Assembly: GCA_029931535.1 (NCBI GenBank)
Contig: JAQPZY010000853.1
Coordinates: 248,001-312,000 of the forward strand
Length of the DNA: 64,000 bases
From: Margaritifera margaritifera
Lineage: Eukaryota; Mollusca; Bivalvia; Unionida; Margaritiferidae
Reading direction: 5' to 3'
In this document: positions 11,764 to 24,515 of the stretch, in pieces
Numbering within the stretch: the stretch's first letter is position 1
Layout of the letters: each line of letters begins with the position of its first letter
The notes under the pieces: model-generated
Database searches by the model: none
Told to the model about the DNA's origin: nothing
The model's input: only the letters and a program-made list of their open reading frames with translations
Made by a program: the position numbers and the translations under genes

Positions 11764-13194
11764 AAAAAAATACACCCTTCAGTTTTATCAGCACCATACA
11801 ACTGTAGCATTGTGGAATTGTGCAGTATATCCAATTTTTGTTGACATCAACTTTCCCGGAAAAGCCTCTTTTAAGGTATAGAGTCTATGGTATAGAATTT
11901 TATTTTATTTTCTTAAATATATTGCCACTTTTTCACCCGTCACAAACAAAACAAATACTGGAACAAATGCTCACAATTTAGTAGAATTACAATTTTAGAA
12001 ATATTGCAAGTTTGAATTTATGCTGCAAAAATAAAACAAATTCTCCCACATTTGTCTAGGTTTATAGTTTTAAATGGTTCAGATTGTACAGGTTTTATCA
12101 TCAATGAAATAAAGTTTATTTAACAATTTAAGCAAAATTTACATTACTCTTGTGTTTAATTCACCAAAATAAACCAAATGCCATGAACCTAACACCAAAA
12201 TATATTCTAACCACTGAGAGAACAAAACGTCAGAGATATTCCCAAAAACAGATAACAGTGTCGCCTGCCACACGAAATACGTTAAGATTTTTTTGTAGTG
12301 AGTTGTATTTTCTTGCAGATGCCCAAATACTTTAAATCATTAACTGATAGTCAGCTGTATTTAAAGAAATCTTCTTTTTAATGATAATTAATTTATTGGC
12401 ACAGCCCAAGGTGATGACAAGCTGTGTGAAATGAATGGGTTTATGGGCTCCTAGATAAGCTTGAAATAGAAATCCATTTTCCATGTTAAGAGTTTTTTAA
12501 TAGTAACCCAAATGTGCAAATTTTCAGCTATTTTCTCACATTTTACAGTACAACTCAACAATTAAAAAACTTAAGATAGAATGCAATTCTGAACACCTAA
12601 CATGACCTTATCTTCCATATGAGAGAACTGAAGAAAAGTCAATAATTTTCCAAGAGTCAGAATTTCTCATGGTTTCTTTTTCCTGTACACCTGATACAGA
12701 TTACTGGGTAATCCCGGGAGTGACACTGCACTTCTATTTTAAGTACACAGTACAAATAATCAGGCAATGGATATGCAGTAAGTGAAGCTGATAATCATCA
12801 TCCAGATTTTCCAGCATCCATGCAACTTTATCCATGATCAATACACAGTGCCTTGGTAAATAATGATTCAACCCCCAAATGAATTACATCTAGGTTTGTG
12901 TGTCTGAGAAAATTAACAAAGCTATTAGTACTATGCTGCTAATTTCTCATCCAACAATTTATAACTGTTGAAAAAGAATTTCATAATGTCAATGTAAATG
13001 ATTATTTTTTCAAGTGCTTAGATGGCACCAAGTTCCATTATTTCATTTAATTTTGATTATTTTACTGTTTGCACATGTTATATTTCTAGCTTTGTTTTTA
13101 AAACAAATGAATTATGGTAAATAGGGCTGATGGAACAGAGTGATAGTTTCTCATGTTTTTTAAACAAACCTTAATTTCATGAACATACACATAA
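11764..13194. other. No gene seen
   Basis: AT-rich, with several short frames that have no detectable domain or splice structure. Confidence 0.5.
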
Positions 13195-15136
13195 ACAAGA
13201 GGCCCAGATTGGCCTGATATTGCCCACCTGACTTACACGACTTAACAGATGACCATTTCACTAAGCTGGATTATGTAGTATTGTACGAACACAACTTATG
13301 TAATCTAGCTCCCAAACTTTATATCATGTTGATTTATCATATTTTATTGTATCCTGATAAAAACGCTTTCAAAAGATAAAGACAATTAACATTTATAGCC
13401 ACTTGCTCATAATCAAAAGTCATCCAAGATCAAATGCAAGATCATACCATTAATATGTGTGGATCTTGCTAATTATCAAACTCATCCAAGATCTTGAAGA
13501 TATAAGCCCATATTCCAAGTTTGATCAAAACTGGATCAGAATTATGCCTTGCAGAGTGGTAACAAGTTCAGGAAATCTGATGCAAGATCAACCTTTTTAG
13601 TATGTGTGGATGTTGCTCATTATTGAACTCATCCAAGAGCTTGATGATATAAGCATATATTCCAAGTTTGATCAAAATCAGATCTGAAATATGGCTTCGA
13701 GAGAGACAACAAGCTCAACTAATCAGATGCAAGATTACTTCATTAATATGCATGGATCTCACTCATTATCAAACCCATCCAAGATCTTGATGATATATGC
13801 TCATATTTCAAGTTTGATTAAAATAGAATCAGAAGGCTATACTGCTCACAGTTAGCTGGTTAAATGGGGCTAGAGAAGGGCATATAAATCCTTTAGTGAA
13901 CAACAGTGTGGTGAATTTCAAAGATCGGCCTCTCAGTAAAGATGCATGTTTGTTATTCTAAAGGATTTTTTTTGTTTTAATTGGTAGGCTTATATATGCC
14001 TAGATGAGACAATAATAAGAATCAGTTTTACTGTTTGACAGAGCACTACTCACCATGTCAAAGTGTAAACATAATAGGGATGAAAACTGTAACCCTTAAC
14101 CAGTGTTTGCAGACAAAAGATTTGCAGTACATTGCCTTGAAGCAACATGTTCATCAAGTTTTGTCACCACTGGAAGCTGTGTACCTCGGAGATACAACCC
14201 ATTTCGGGCTCCTCTGCAACGAGTTTCTTACAGCAGCCACGTGCGACAGTGGTCACTTCAAAGGGATAGAACCGAAGTGTTCCTCACATGACAATGACTT
14301 TCCAGCCAAAGCAGTACAGTGCACACGGATTATTCATGCAAACATACACAATAGATTGCCAGACCATGCAATTTCAAATGCATTCACTGTATCTGAGCCT
14401 AACACTTTTAATTATTTCATATTTAAATGACAATTGTATGTGTTGGTGTTCTTTTACTTTGATTTCATCCATCTACTTACTCGCATTGTATATTGCATCT
14501 AAAATTTGTGTAACTGTGGTAGTCCTTCACGTGACCATTGTTAAGTGATGTCATCCTAGACAGCAAGAATCTATAGCTGCATCAGATACTCTCCGAAAAC
14601 AAGGTTTCAGATCAGCCTCAGGAAAAGCAGACTTCATCATGTGTTGTATAATGATGGATATGTAATAAAAGCTCATATTTCAAGTTCAATCAGAATCAGA
14701 TAAAGATTTATGGCTCCCAGAGTGGTAACAAGCTGAGTCAATCAGATGCAAGATCACGTCATTAACATGTATCTCACTCTTTATCAAACTTGTTCAAGAT
14801 CTTGACGAGATAGGTATATATTCCAAGGTCGATCAAAATAGGATCAGAAATACAGTCTCCAGAGTGGTAACAATTTCATCCAATCTGATGCAAAGTTGCC
14901 TCATTAATATGCATGGATCTTGCTCATTATCAAACTCTTCCAAGACCTTAATCATACAATAAGCCCACATTCCAAGTTTGATCAAAATGGGCTGAGAAAT
15001 ATGAACTCCAGAATAGTAACAAGCAATTGTTCACGGACAGACAATGCACAAAGGATAGTACAGAACACATGACACATGATGGATTGCAGGGCCATACCAT
15101 AAGCTCACTTGGTCTTACAGCCAGGTGAGCAAAAAA
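13195..15136 (+). repeat. Family B tandem-core element (copy B2), split by an insert
   Basis: Head AACAAGAGGCCCAGATTGGC with GCCCACCTGAC. Core units carry AATCAGATGCAAGAT and CCAAGATCTTGATGATAT. The element is broken between about 13840 and 14650 by unrelated sequence, then resumes with CATATTTCAAGTTCAATCAG. It ends with ACAGCCAGGTGAGCAAAAAA at 15117-15136. Confidence 0.85.
13840..14650. other. Non-repeat insert within B2, with a 131-codon frame
   Basis: About 800 bp foreign to family B interrupts the array. It holds a plus-strand frame from a TTG at 14035 to 14430; its first ATG is at about 14080. The product has scattered Cys and His but no domain I can name. No terminal repeats or target duplication were found, so whether this is a transposon, a captured gene fragment or older sequence is open. 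I do not claim the frame is a gene. Confidence 0.45.
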
Positions 15137-15430
15137 TGGATCAGTGTATGGACTACCATCTTCATGTCTTTGTCCCATCATTTCCAGAACCTTTTTGAAA
15201 ATATTTTTAATTTTGATAACTTTAAATTAACAAAAAATTCTTCTGTAAAACTGCCAATCAATCAATCCTAGTCCTACTTAAACTGCTAATTTTAAAAAGA
15301 TAATAATCCTGTTCCCGAACTATACAAAACTTACCCATAAGGGCCAAGTTTACAATCTAGGAGTACGACATATCAAACTAGTGTAATAAACATGTCCATT
15401 TTAAACTGAGGCAAAAAATTAACCAGAATC

Positions 15431-15431
<1 letters not shown>

Positions 15432-15462
<31 letters not shown>

Positions 15463-15484
15463 TTAATAATAATAATAATAATAA
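15432..15484. repeat. (AAT)n microsatellite
   Basis: Uninterrupted AAT/ATA triplets apart from one shift at about 15461. The surrounding 15137-15600 has no gene visible. Confidence 0.95.
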
Positions 15485-15600
15485 AATCTTTATTCTGAAA
15501 GGGTTACCCAACTAGTTTGCAAAAACTAAACTCCCTTAGGGCCATCTATTATGTACAAGTATTTATTACAGGTAAAGATCAAAAGATGTCAAGTACAAGT

Positions 15601-15813
15601 ACCATGTATACTTGCTTTGAAGTCGAGTCCAACTGCAAACATCATAAACCCATATCTGCCATCAGATAATGAGCCAGAAGATAAAGGCCTATGTTTTTTG
15701 TTCTACTGATTACTTCTAACCTGCATAGATACAAATCTGCCTGCACATTATGCAATAGCACATGAGTATGTGCAGTTTGCGGTTGAACTCGACTTATAAG
15801 CGAGTACATATGG
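15601..15813. mobile_element. CCGTATA-type foldback MITE, copy 2
   Basis: Left terminus ACCATGTATACTTGCTTTGA with AAGTCGAGTCCAACTGCAAAC. The right terminus mirrors it as GTTGAACTCGACTTATAAGC and GAGTACATATGG. The interior is the diverged two-palindrome body of this family. Confidence 0.8.
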
Positions 15814-16224
15814 CATTTATAAATGATATTATCTCATGCAAACAAGTTTTAAAGAAAAAAGAAAGAAAACGAGCTCTTTCGCACCCTACCCACTCTTATC
15901 CAATGAGAAAGCAGAGTAAAATGTACACTAAGCAACTACAACCCTGAATGATACAGATCAACATCCTTTTAACCCTTATAGTGCTAGTCACGACACAAGT
16001 CAGGATCCCAGTAGAGGTCTCGTACTGCTTGTCACGACTTATGTCATTTTTCAGGTAAGCAACTGTTTACACATCCTGGTACTTCGGCTTGACATGAATG
16101 ATCATTATTAAACTAAATTGGTACATTGGGCCCTGGAACAAGCATTTTGTCATAGTTTTAAGCTTGCATTCAAATTAGTTTTAGAAATGCATGTTTATGA
16201 TAGGCACTACCTAGAAAACTCAAA

Positions 16225-16850
16225 ATGGCTGACTCTGAACATGTTTCATCTCAAGATGAAGATTTGATTCGGCAAATACTGGTTGATGATAGCGATGATG
16301 ACAGTGATTTGGAAAGTTTTGAAGTATATGAAGTTATTAGAGCTGGGAAATTTTACTGGAAATGCCAGTGAGTGATTTTCTGCCCGAAAATGATTCTGAA
16401 TATGAGTCTGATGTACGTGCTGGATGGACAAAAACTGACAGCATGCCAATCAACCCCCTGTTCAGTGCTATTTCAAAAATAAATTATTAAATGGAGGACA
16501 TCAAGCCTATGAACCATTTAAGGCTGTTTGTTGTTTTTTTTAAATTTGGATTTCTTGCATCTGAGCATAGATCAAATGAATCTTTATGCACAGCAGAGAA
16601 TAAATGGAGCAGACTTGATAGACAACAGCCGCATGAGAAAATGGAAGTCTGTTGCACCTGATGAATTGAAACTCTTTTTTATTTGCATTGGTTATGGCCG
16701 TGGGTTTGTTGCATAAATCTGATTTAGATTTTTACTGGACAGCTGAGTATGTGATATCAACCCCATACTTCAGCCACAAAAAAATGACTTGGCATATATT
16801 TTTTTCTTAATACTCTAAGCAAGTAACACCTGAACAGGTAATGAACTTGA
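16225..16850 (+). pseudogene. piggyBac-type transposase relic (PGBD4-like)
   Basis: An intact element would encode the DDD transposase that cuts and pastes at TTAA. ATG at 16225 opens an acidic leader (DEDLIRQIL, then DDSDDDSDLE) as in PGBD4-like proteins, then stops and frameshifts intervene. A second block at 16528-16716 reads LSIDQMNLYAQQRING and RKWKSVAPDELKLFF. This corresponds to the start of the family's conserved DDE_Tnp_1_7 region. The frame then shifts by one, and GLLHKSDLDFYWTAEY with TPYFSHKKMTWH continues to about 16800. The catalytic aspartate segments are not found, so the copy is inactive. The family assignment rests on these blocks. Confidence 0.75.
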
Positions 16851-17380
16851 CAGGTGACTGTCTTTGTAAGCTCATAAGTGGACATTAGATGACAGACATA
16901 TAGTAGAATAAATAACAAGAAAACTGCAAAGCTTTGTGAACATTTAAACTTACTTGTGGTGTTCTTTGACTGGATGTTTGTTAACTGTTACCTATTCCAC
17001 GTCTGTGATTTTCACAACTTGGATATAAAGTTGTAACAGACATTTATATGGTTGAGCCACAAAAGAATGGAATGATTTTTATACATATTTGAACTTTTTC
17101 ATTAAAAAAAGATAAAAAAATACAGATGAAATACAAAGGTAAATAATACATTAACCTGTATTTGCACCTTTGAGTGCAAATATGATCAAGTTACATATGT
17201 GACTTGATGCTTATAATAAAGTTCAGACATCAATAAAAAAATTTCATATAGGGTTTGTATATCTATTATGTATAGTAATTAAAATTACAAGCAATTTAAA
17301 AGCAAAGGGCAGTTTTCATTTCTTTTCTCAAACAATTCAGCACTGAGGGATCTTGTGCTACAAAACTATACAGCACTTAA

Positions 17381-17994
17381 ACTCATTAACCACTAGCGCT
17401 ACGTTTACGCGTCATGAGGTTGTACCCTACTTCCGAGCTCTGTAACATCAACATCATTTAAGATACACTAAAGTGGTTGGTATTGCAGGAAAGCAGACAT
17501 ATGTAGCTCTACAATGATACCAAATAATGTCGATTTTCTACTCGCATTAAAAAGTACAGCGAACAAAATGCATTTTTTTAGACCCGATTTTATTTAGGTC
17601 AAAAATTGACAGTTGCGGAACCGGAGTTTGTGTCCGGATTTTAGACTTTTTGGCCTTAGATCTAAAGCAGACCCGTCTGAACTGCACACAGACAGATGAA
17701 CCTTAGCAAAAAGTAGGATAAGTTTGAGATTTGGAGAAAAATGGGGCCAGGACACAAAAATCAGGGATCCAATACGAAAAAAAAAAAAAAAAAAAAGTCA
17801 AACTTTTACCCTTCTGCACATGTGCGAGCATAATAGCCAATGAAAAACAATGTTTCTGATACACCTAAGCATCCGGCTAAACGATAAACTTTCTTAAGCA
17901 GATCTGTTTGGCTGAATTCAGAAGTAAACCCAAAAATGTGTTGCCTACCCCCCATTTCACAGGAAAATGATAAAAATCTCCAGGGGTTAATGAG
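17381..17994. mobile_element. TTAA-flanked MITE nested in the piggyBac relic
   Basis: Left flank TTAA (17377-17380) then ACTCATTAACCACTAG. On the opposite strand the right end reads TTAA (17995-17998) then CTCATTAACCCCTGG. This gives inverted termini of about 15 bp inside duplicated TTAA. There is no coding frame, and a poly(A) run lies at about 17780. Probably a piggyBac-superfamily non-autonomous element. Confidence 0.65.
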
Positions 17995-18140
17995 TTAATG
18001 GGTGAATTTCGATGACGTCACCAAATTTGAATATTCCTTGCTTATTTGATCATTTGTGCATTATCATTGCACAGAAAGTACAAAAATAGCCCTTCCTGGA
18101 CAATTTCTAAAAAAATTCCCAAAACTTGTTTAAGGGTTAA

Positions 18141-21100
18141 AGAACAGAATACAATACCACAGCCCACCTCCTGACCCACTTAAGTTCATAAGAAGAACTA
18201 GTCTGTAAACACTTCTGGTTTTTAACACTGGCATAACTAGGGTACTTTTGATGTGCATACAGGCCATATTAAAATGATGTGAAGATGACATGCCTGCAAA
18301 GGACCATGTGAATTTTGGCAACAATTTGCACATAAACAATTACTTTAATATGCCTAGTTACACCCCTATTTATAATGTGTAACAAGTATTTGCTAGAAAT
18401 TTTCTACACGAACATACACAATGTTAATGGCGACCTCTTATAAGTTGCCCTACGTTGATTGCGCATGTGTGAAATGTTGGCATGGAAAAACCCAGATTTG
18501 ACTTGCAAGTCTACGTTCTGGGTATCTAGTGATAACAGTGCAGCAATTACACTGGTACTTTGTGTTGTCCTGTTTCAATGTCTCTGAGAGACAGAAGAGA
18601 TAAGGCTCCTGCCTTTTTTTGTGTGTGTGGGTATGTCCTAATTAAATAATACAACTAAATGCTAGTAAGAATGTGAATCTTTCCATCCAAATGTGGCTTA
18701 ACATAGGTATTCCCCATTCCCCACCAATGGGAACTTTTAGTAATGACACACAGGGTTCTATTTTTAGGAACAAGGATAGCCAAGCCATTATCTGGGTCTT
18801 CTGTAGTGTAAACACAGGAACAGAGATGGCTTCAATATATGTATCTTTTTTTTTTCTTTTTTTTTTACGGGGTGGGTGGGGGGTGGGGTGGGGGTGTCTT
18901 TAAATAAGTAAAGCACATTGTATACATCATGTGCTATTTACCTGATGTACTGCTGCATAAAAATTAAGCACATAAATCAAATTAAACAACCAAATGACAA
19001 TAGCCTACACTCCCACATGACATCTCATAAAATATATGGACCTGACAAACAACAAAACTTTGTTATCTCATAAGCAGGCAAGAGGCAGTTAGTCTTCCTC
19101 CACCATATAATGTGTGGTTCTGGTAACCCAACCTACCCCATTTTAATGACCACGATCCTATTACTATCGCCTAAGACAACAACAACAAAAAATTGGTGCT
19201 GACAGTGGCCCATTTTGTTTACCTCCAAACCAGTAACTTTAGATTGGAAATTGTGACATGAACATGAGCTGGATAAAAACAAAGTAATTTTTTACAAATT
19301 TCTCCCGACCTTCCTGCTAAAGTTTTGTATGAACACGACTGCCAGAAGCACATATATTCTTTGTTTTGACCTTATTTACTTTCTCCTCTCAAATCATATA
19401 TGAAATCAAATACATTCTGCAAATATGTAATATGGGGTAGGATTTGGATTTAAGAAAAAAATTAAGCTTGCTGCTCCCAATTATCAGTAGAGATATGCAT
19501 AAAGTCGAAGTTGAAATAACCACTTGTAAAGTCATCCTTTTCTCTGAATCAAATATGACTCTGAAATATAAAGTATTCAATCCCCCACCCCCACCCCACC
19601 CCATAGGAGAAGAGAAGTTGTTATTCATGAACAATGCCTTAAAAACAGTAACAAAATAATTTTAAATAAGAAAGCAAAATATAGACATTTTATAAAATTA
19701 GGGAGAACAAACTTTCATATTGAAAAATATTAGCTGCAAATCAACTTTTCCATGGATTGAACTGCACTGTATGTGATAAAATGTTAAGCCAGGCCCTGAT
19801 TCACCATCCCTAATTTCTTTTAAGCGCCAATTAAAATTTGTAGATATGTGATACAGAACTGTAAAAAAGTAAGAATTTATTAAATTCTTAGAAAGTGCTA
19901 GATTTGATGAGATGTTGTCTAGTACAACCTAGGCACTAAAGATGATTACTTAACATAAAATTACACACCAGTGGCCTTGGAATGCCACTCAAATGCACAT
20001 GGTTGACTGTGATGTCGTGCATGTAAACCCATAAACCTCCTATAGGTATGTACAGTAATTTCTACTAGCTGTCTCTAAAACAATGTGAGCTGTACCTACC
20101 TGTAGTAAAATTACAAGAGCTCTGGTAGAGGTAAATTCCTCAAAAAGCAGAAATTGTTTCCCTGAATAATCAATCACACCAATCCTGTGAAAATTGTCAG
20201 CACCAGAATCAAGCTTTCCAGGGTGAAATAATCCAACTTTTAGCCTACAACAATCCTTGAACAGGGACATAAAATAGTTAAATCTAAGCAAGAACATAAT
20301 AGTCCATACTTTGACCCGAGGCAAAGCACAGAAGAGGACTTGGCAAATTGTTCACTTCATCCTGCACTGACGTCCAAGGTGCCCTTAAAATCCCTGTTCA
20401 AATGTCAAGTGCTGATGGATGGGCTATGTACACTGCTGATGTATGTCTACAGTCCCTCTGTCCTCCCCTGCAGATTGCATCTAAGATAATGTACCAATCA
20501 CATGTGGAATTAATTAGGGATCATCTCTGAGTAATTATGGACAGAAATCATTTCTGATCATCTCTCAGATGGACAAGAAGGTCCAAGTCTACATACCACA
20601 GAAGTCTGGCATGCTGGTGATTGATTAAGAATTTTCTTTTCATTCACAAGCTAACAACCTGGCTTTGTGCTATACTTGTGATAATACTACATGTCCATAC
20701 ATCACCCTATGGACTTTAAACATGGAAGTTCACCCTTGGGATGCCACAAACTGAAGAAACCACAAAAATAGTTTCATTATTTTAGCATACTGAACGGGAT
20801 GTATGAACCAAAAAGACAAATAGATTTTTCATTTTGTCTGTGATAAAAATAGTAAATTTGAACCTTTTGTCATCAATGCATGACAAATAGTCAAAAATAG
20901 CCCTACCATGAAGTCAGATGAATAAGTAAACACTGCCATAGGCAAAGTTAGCACTCACAGGATATAAATATACTGATCACTAACATCCATCAATATCTAT
21001 ATCAGTCACTGCCTAATCAACAAAGCAACTTGGCAGACTGGAAGGAAACCAAGAGAATCCACTTGTGTAAGGAAGTATTAAAATATGCTTGCATCCACAT

Positions 21101-21150
21101 GTCCCCACAACCTGAAAACTGACCTAAACATGAAGCCTGTGTGGGTTTGA
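18141..21150. other. No gene seen; G-rich and C-rich tracts
   Basis: Contains a G-rich run (about 18869-18897) able in principle to form a quadruplex, and a C-rich run at about 19582-19602. Frames at 18130-18339, 19389-19659 and 20040-20324 have no recognisable domains. Confidence 0.5.
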
Positions 21151-21285
21151 ACCTAACATCAGATCATCTTCAGTCAGTTACCATGGTGTGTCCTTGGGCA
21201 AGGTACTAGACTCCAACTGCCTCTGCACTTAATAACCTACTTGCGTTGCTGTGCTGTAAAACTTCATACCAAATCAAAACCAATC
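21150..21285 (+). repeat. SINE body fragment
   Basis: GTGTGTCCTTGGGCAAGGTA and AATAACCTACTTGCGTTGCT match the body of the SINE at 5195-5400. The tRNA-like head is degraded or missing. Confidence 0.7.
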
Positions 21286-21530
21286 AGGTCAAAGAGTATA
21301 CTGAAATTAAATCCTCCAATACATTTATAAACACATAAGTTTAGGAACAAGTCATGTTAGTTCAGTCACTGACAACTTGCACGATTCATGTGAAAAACTA
21401 TTTTTATAAAGTTAGAATAATACCTGAAGCCTACTTATCTTGTTTGGAGTTCGTTTTAAGGCATTTGTTAAAAATGGTACCTTCTCATTGATGCTACAGT
21501 CTTAACATTTTAAAATCTGTTTATGCTGAT

Positions 21531-21610
21531 GGCGAGAGTGAAGGAGAAGAAGAAAAATGAAATTGGCCTAGGCGAGAGTGAAGGAGAAGAAGAAAAATGA
21601 AATTGGCCTA
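21531..21610. repeat. Perfect 40-bp tandem duplication
   Basis: Positions 21531-21570 and 21571-21610 are identical, an (A/G)-rich unit ending in ATTGGCCTA. The lack of divergence implies a recent duplication. Confidence 0.97.
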
Positions 21611-21639
21611 AATGTGGAAATACAAGTCTGAAAACATAT

Positions 21640-21790
21640 GCAAGGACAGATATATTTCCTAAATGGGAAAAGAAAGTAGTTCCAGAAGTGATATCACCAC
21701 TGTGGCAATAAAAGTGGCATCAACACTGTGGCAATATAAATTTTCTCCCACTGATACATTTTAATATCTCATTACAAAATATATAATAAA
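21640..21790 (+). repeat. Dispersed repeat E, copy 1
   Basis: The segment TTCCTAAATGGGAAAAG, AGTAGTTCCAGAAGTG, two CACTGTGGCAATA motifs and CCCACTGATACATTTTAATA recurs in reverse complement at about 52890-53015. It contains an internal ~35-bp repetition around CACTGTGGCA. Confidence 0.75.
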
Positions 21791-22259
21791 ATGCTCTCTT
21801 TTCATATATGTTACCTCTCCCATATTTAAAAAAGTCTCCTGCAAATTTTACCTTTATCCTCCACTCACACATTTTAAAATAGAAATGAAATTGTATTAGA
21901 ACTAAACACTAACTGAACAAGTAAATAAATAAACAGAATCATGGTAAAAATGAATACGAACATACAGGTAGTCAAATTTATCACCAGTCATCCAGATTCC
22001 TAAAATAGTAATGCCTACATTTGAACAAAAAGCTTTAAATTTATCATCTTCCCTGCGACTGCGCATCTGAAACCTTAGTAACACATGACAAAACAACCCC
22101 TTAAACCGTTACCTCTGGTCTTTTAACCACTCCATTCCTCTTAAAATATGTGACAAATGTGGCAATCATCAATTTATGGAAACTGAAGATATAGCCCCTT
22201 CACACAACTCTTAAAAATTCAACCAACCCCACAACCCCCCAAAAAAACTAAACAAAACA

Positions 22260-22735
22260 CACGAGTCCTTGACCTTTGATACCTGGATCCATCATCCAAG
22301 TATGAGCCATATACACGGGAGAATCTTGTTAGAAGTCTAATGTCTATCCAAAGACACATAATACAAGCCAACCACCACCAAAAAAAAACCCCTCAATAAA
22401 CTGATCACTATGACCTTGATGTTTAACCTTTTGACCTCCACACCAGTAGCAACATTATATTCCATGTTAAACATCTTCATCTGCTGACAATTCATCCATG
22501 GCAATCATAGATAGTATTGCCAGATCTAAAAACTTGAACACTTTATCACCAACACAATATCTCTGTGACCATGATCTTTTAGCTCCTTGGCCATCAATCT
22601 CTAGTAATATTTTTTTTCCCTGAAGCATTTGTGGGCAAAGTCTGATGATGATCCTCTGGTTTAATACAGGAGGTATTGCCCTTTAGAAAAAAACTTTAAC
22701 CAAAGGTAGACACCAGACAGACAGACAAATAGTGT
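22260..22735. repeat. Probable family C element (copy C2)
   Basis: Units with GACCTTTGATACCTGG, ACCTTGATGTTTAACC, TTTTGACCTCCACACCAG and GGCAAAGTCTGATGATG, ending in a GACAGACAGACA tail. The organisation matches the C1 copy at 7.9 kb but is more diverged. Confidence 0.5.
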
Positions 22736-22985
22736 GGCTGCTTTGTCTAGGCTTGTCAGTTTGAGACATTTGTAGCAGGCAAGACAACAAAAAATTATTT
22801 AAATGTATATGTATAATGCAGATAATTACTTCCCATTAACAGTGCTTGCGTGTAAAATGAATTAGATAAAATGAATTAGATAAATATCAATATACAATTT
22901 TCAAAACAAATAATTGTGGTATTAAAAAACTTACCAGAACTGTACCAAATTAGTGTCATGCTCAGTATGCACATTTTATGGCACA

Positions 22986-23051
<66 letters not shown>
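22986..23051. repeat. (ATT)n microsatellite
   Basis: About 22 uninterrupted ATT triplets. Confidence 0.97.
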
Positions 23052-23052
<1 letters not shown>

Positions 23053-23760
23053 CTGAACATTTTGTACTGATAAGCAATCTTGTTATCTTCTGAACATTTA
23101 ATGAGTGTTAGGAATTTATATTAGTGTGGGAAATATATGTAAAAAAAACCAACCTCCAAACATTTGTAGTCTATTAAAGTCTACCTCAAACATACCCAGA
23201 AACTGCTGCTAAAATTTAACAGAAAATTACAGCAACTCAGCTATTACATAGATGTTGTGAATCTATGTACAAAATATGATTTCAATGCATACAGTCTTAC
23301 TGAGCTGAAGTCAAAAATGGAACTTCACAAATTGCAAACATTTTGCAGAAACTGTAATCAATATAGGAGATCAGTTGAGCAGATTTATCCACAGATAAAC
23401 AGTAATCTTGTCAGAACCTGAATTGCTGATATTCCAATATTCTACACTTCTGATCTTGTTATTGGAATCCATGTCATGATTTCTGAATTGTATTAACTTT
23501 TATACATAGGAACAATTTGCCTTCTCAGTCTAAGTCATATAAAGAGAAACATGACATCTGTAGATTTACAAGCTTCTAATCAGCTGCAATGTTGACTTGT
23601 GAATGGAGGAAAGGTATCAATGAGAAGTAGTGATTAAACTTTCAATGTAACAATGTGGCTGAATAAAACTAAAATCACAATAAAATCTAAACATCTAAAA
23701 TTTACCTGAACTTGTTATCAATGAACTTGTGCATAAAGCTGTTGTAAATCAAATCACAAC

Positions 23761-24515
23761 AAGAGTCCCTTGATAGGATTGATGCTCCACTAACTAAAAT
23801 GATCCAAGATAAGACGATTTCTTCATTATAACTGCTGATTGTTGAAACCAACTCTGATATTCTTTAGCAGTACCAAGATTTTTAAGATGGCTGCCATGGT
23901 GGCCATATTGGAGGTCAGATAAGCACAATTTTCATTTAGGACCCACTAGAATATAAGATGTCTTCTGGTGAAAACCTCATATTGATATGACTTTCCAGTT
24001 TGGAGTATCAATAACAAGATTTTCAAGATGGCTGCCATGACAGCTGTATTGGATGTGAGATTGGCAGCATTTTTATTTAGGACCAACAAGACACCATAAG
24101 AAGTCTTCTGGTGAAAACCCCTTGTGGACATGACCTTCCATTCAGGAGTAACAGTAACAAGGTTATCAAGATGGCTGCAGTGGTAGACATATTAGATGTG
24201 TGATCGTATTCATTAGAATCAACCAGACATCATAAGAAGTCTTTTATTGAAAACCCCATGTTGACATGACCATCCATTCAAGATTTTCAATATGGCCATG
24301 GTGGTGGCCATATTGGATGTCTGGGTGGCACCATTTTCATTTAGGACCAACTAGACCTTAGGATGAATGTGTGTAAAGTTTCATGTAATCCTCCAAGTAG
24401 TTGAGGAGGAGAAGCAGTAACTAATTGAACTAACAAATGGACAGATGGATGGATGGACAATGGACAACAGGCCATCCCATTAAATTCTTCGGGTCTATGG
24501 CTAGTAGACGTAAAA
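23761..24515 (+). repeat. Family A tandem-core element (copy A3)
   Basis: Head CAACAAGAGTCCCTTGATAG with ATGCTCCACTAAC. Four ~140-bp units with AAGATGGCTGCCATGGTGG. The tail GGATGAATGTGTGTAAAG leads to GACAACAGGCCATCCC and ends at GGCTAGTAGACGTAAAAA. Confidence 0.85.

Larger units (their letters stand above)
15969..18140 (+). mobile_element. Decayed piggyBac-like transposon
   Basis: Left boundary TTAA (15969-15972) followed by CCCTTATAGTGCTAG, as expected for TTAA-targeting piggyBac ends. Subterminal GTCACGAC motifs occur at about 15988 and 16031. The proposed right end is AAGGG then TTAA at 18137-18140, matching only the first six terminal bases, so that boundary is uncertain. The interior holds a broken transposase (16225-16850) and a nested TTAA MITE (17381-17994). 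Without the MITE the copy would be about 1.6 kb, shorter than a typical autonomous element of over 2 kb, so it is internally deleted. Confidence 0.6.
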
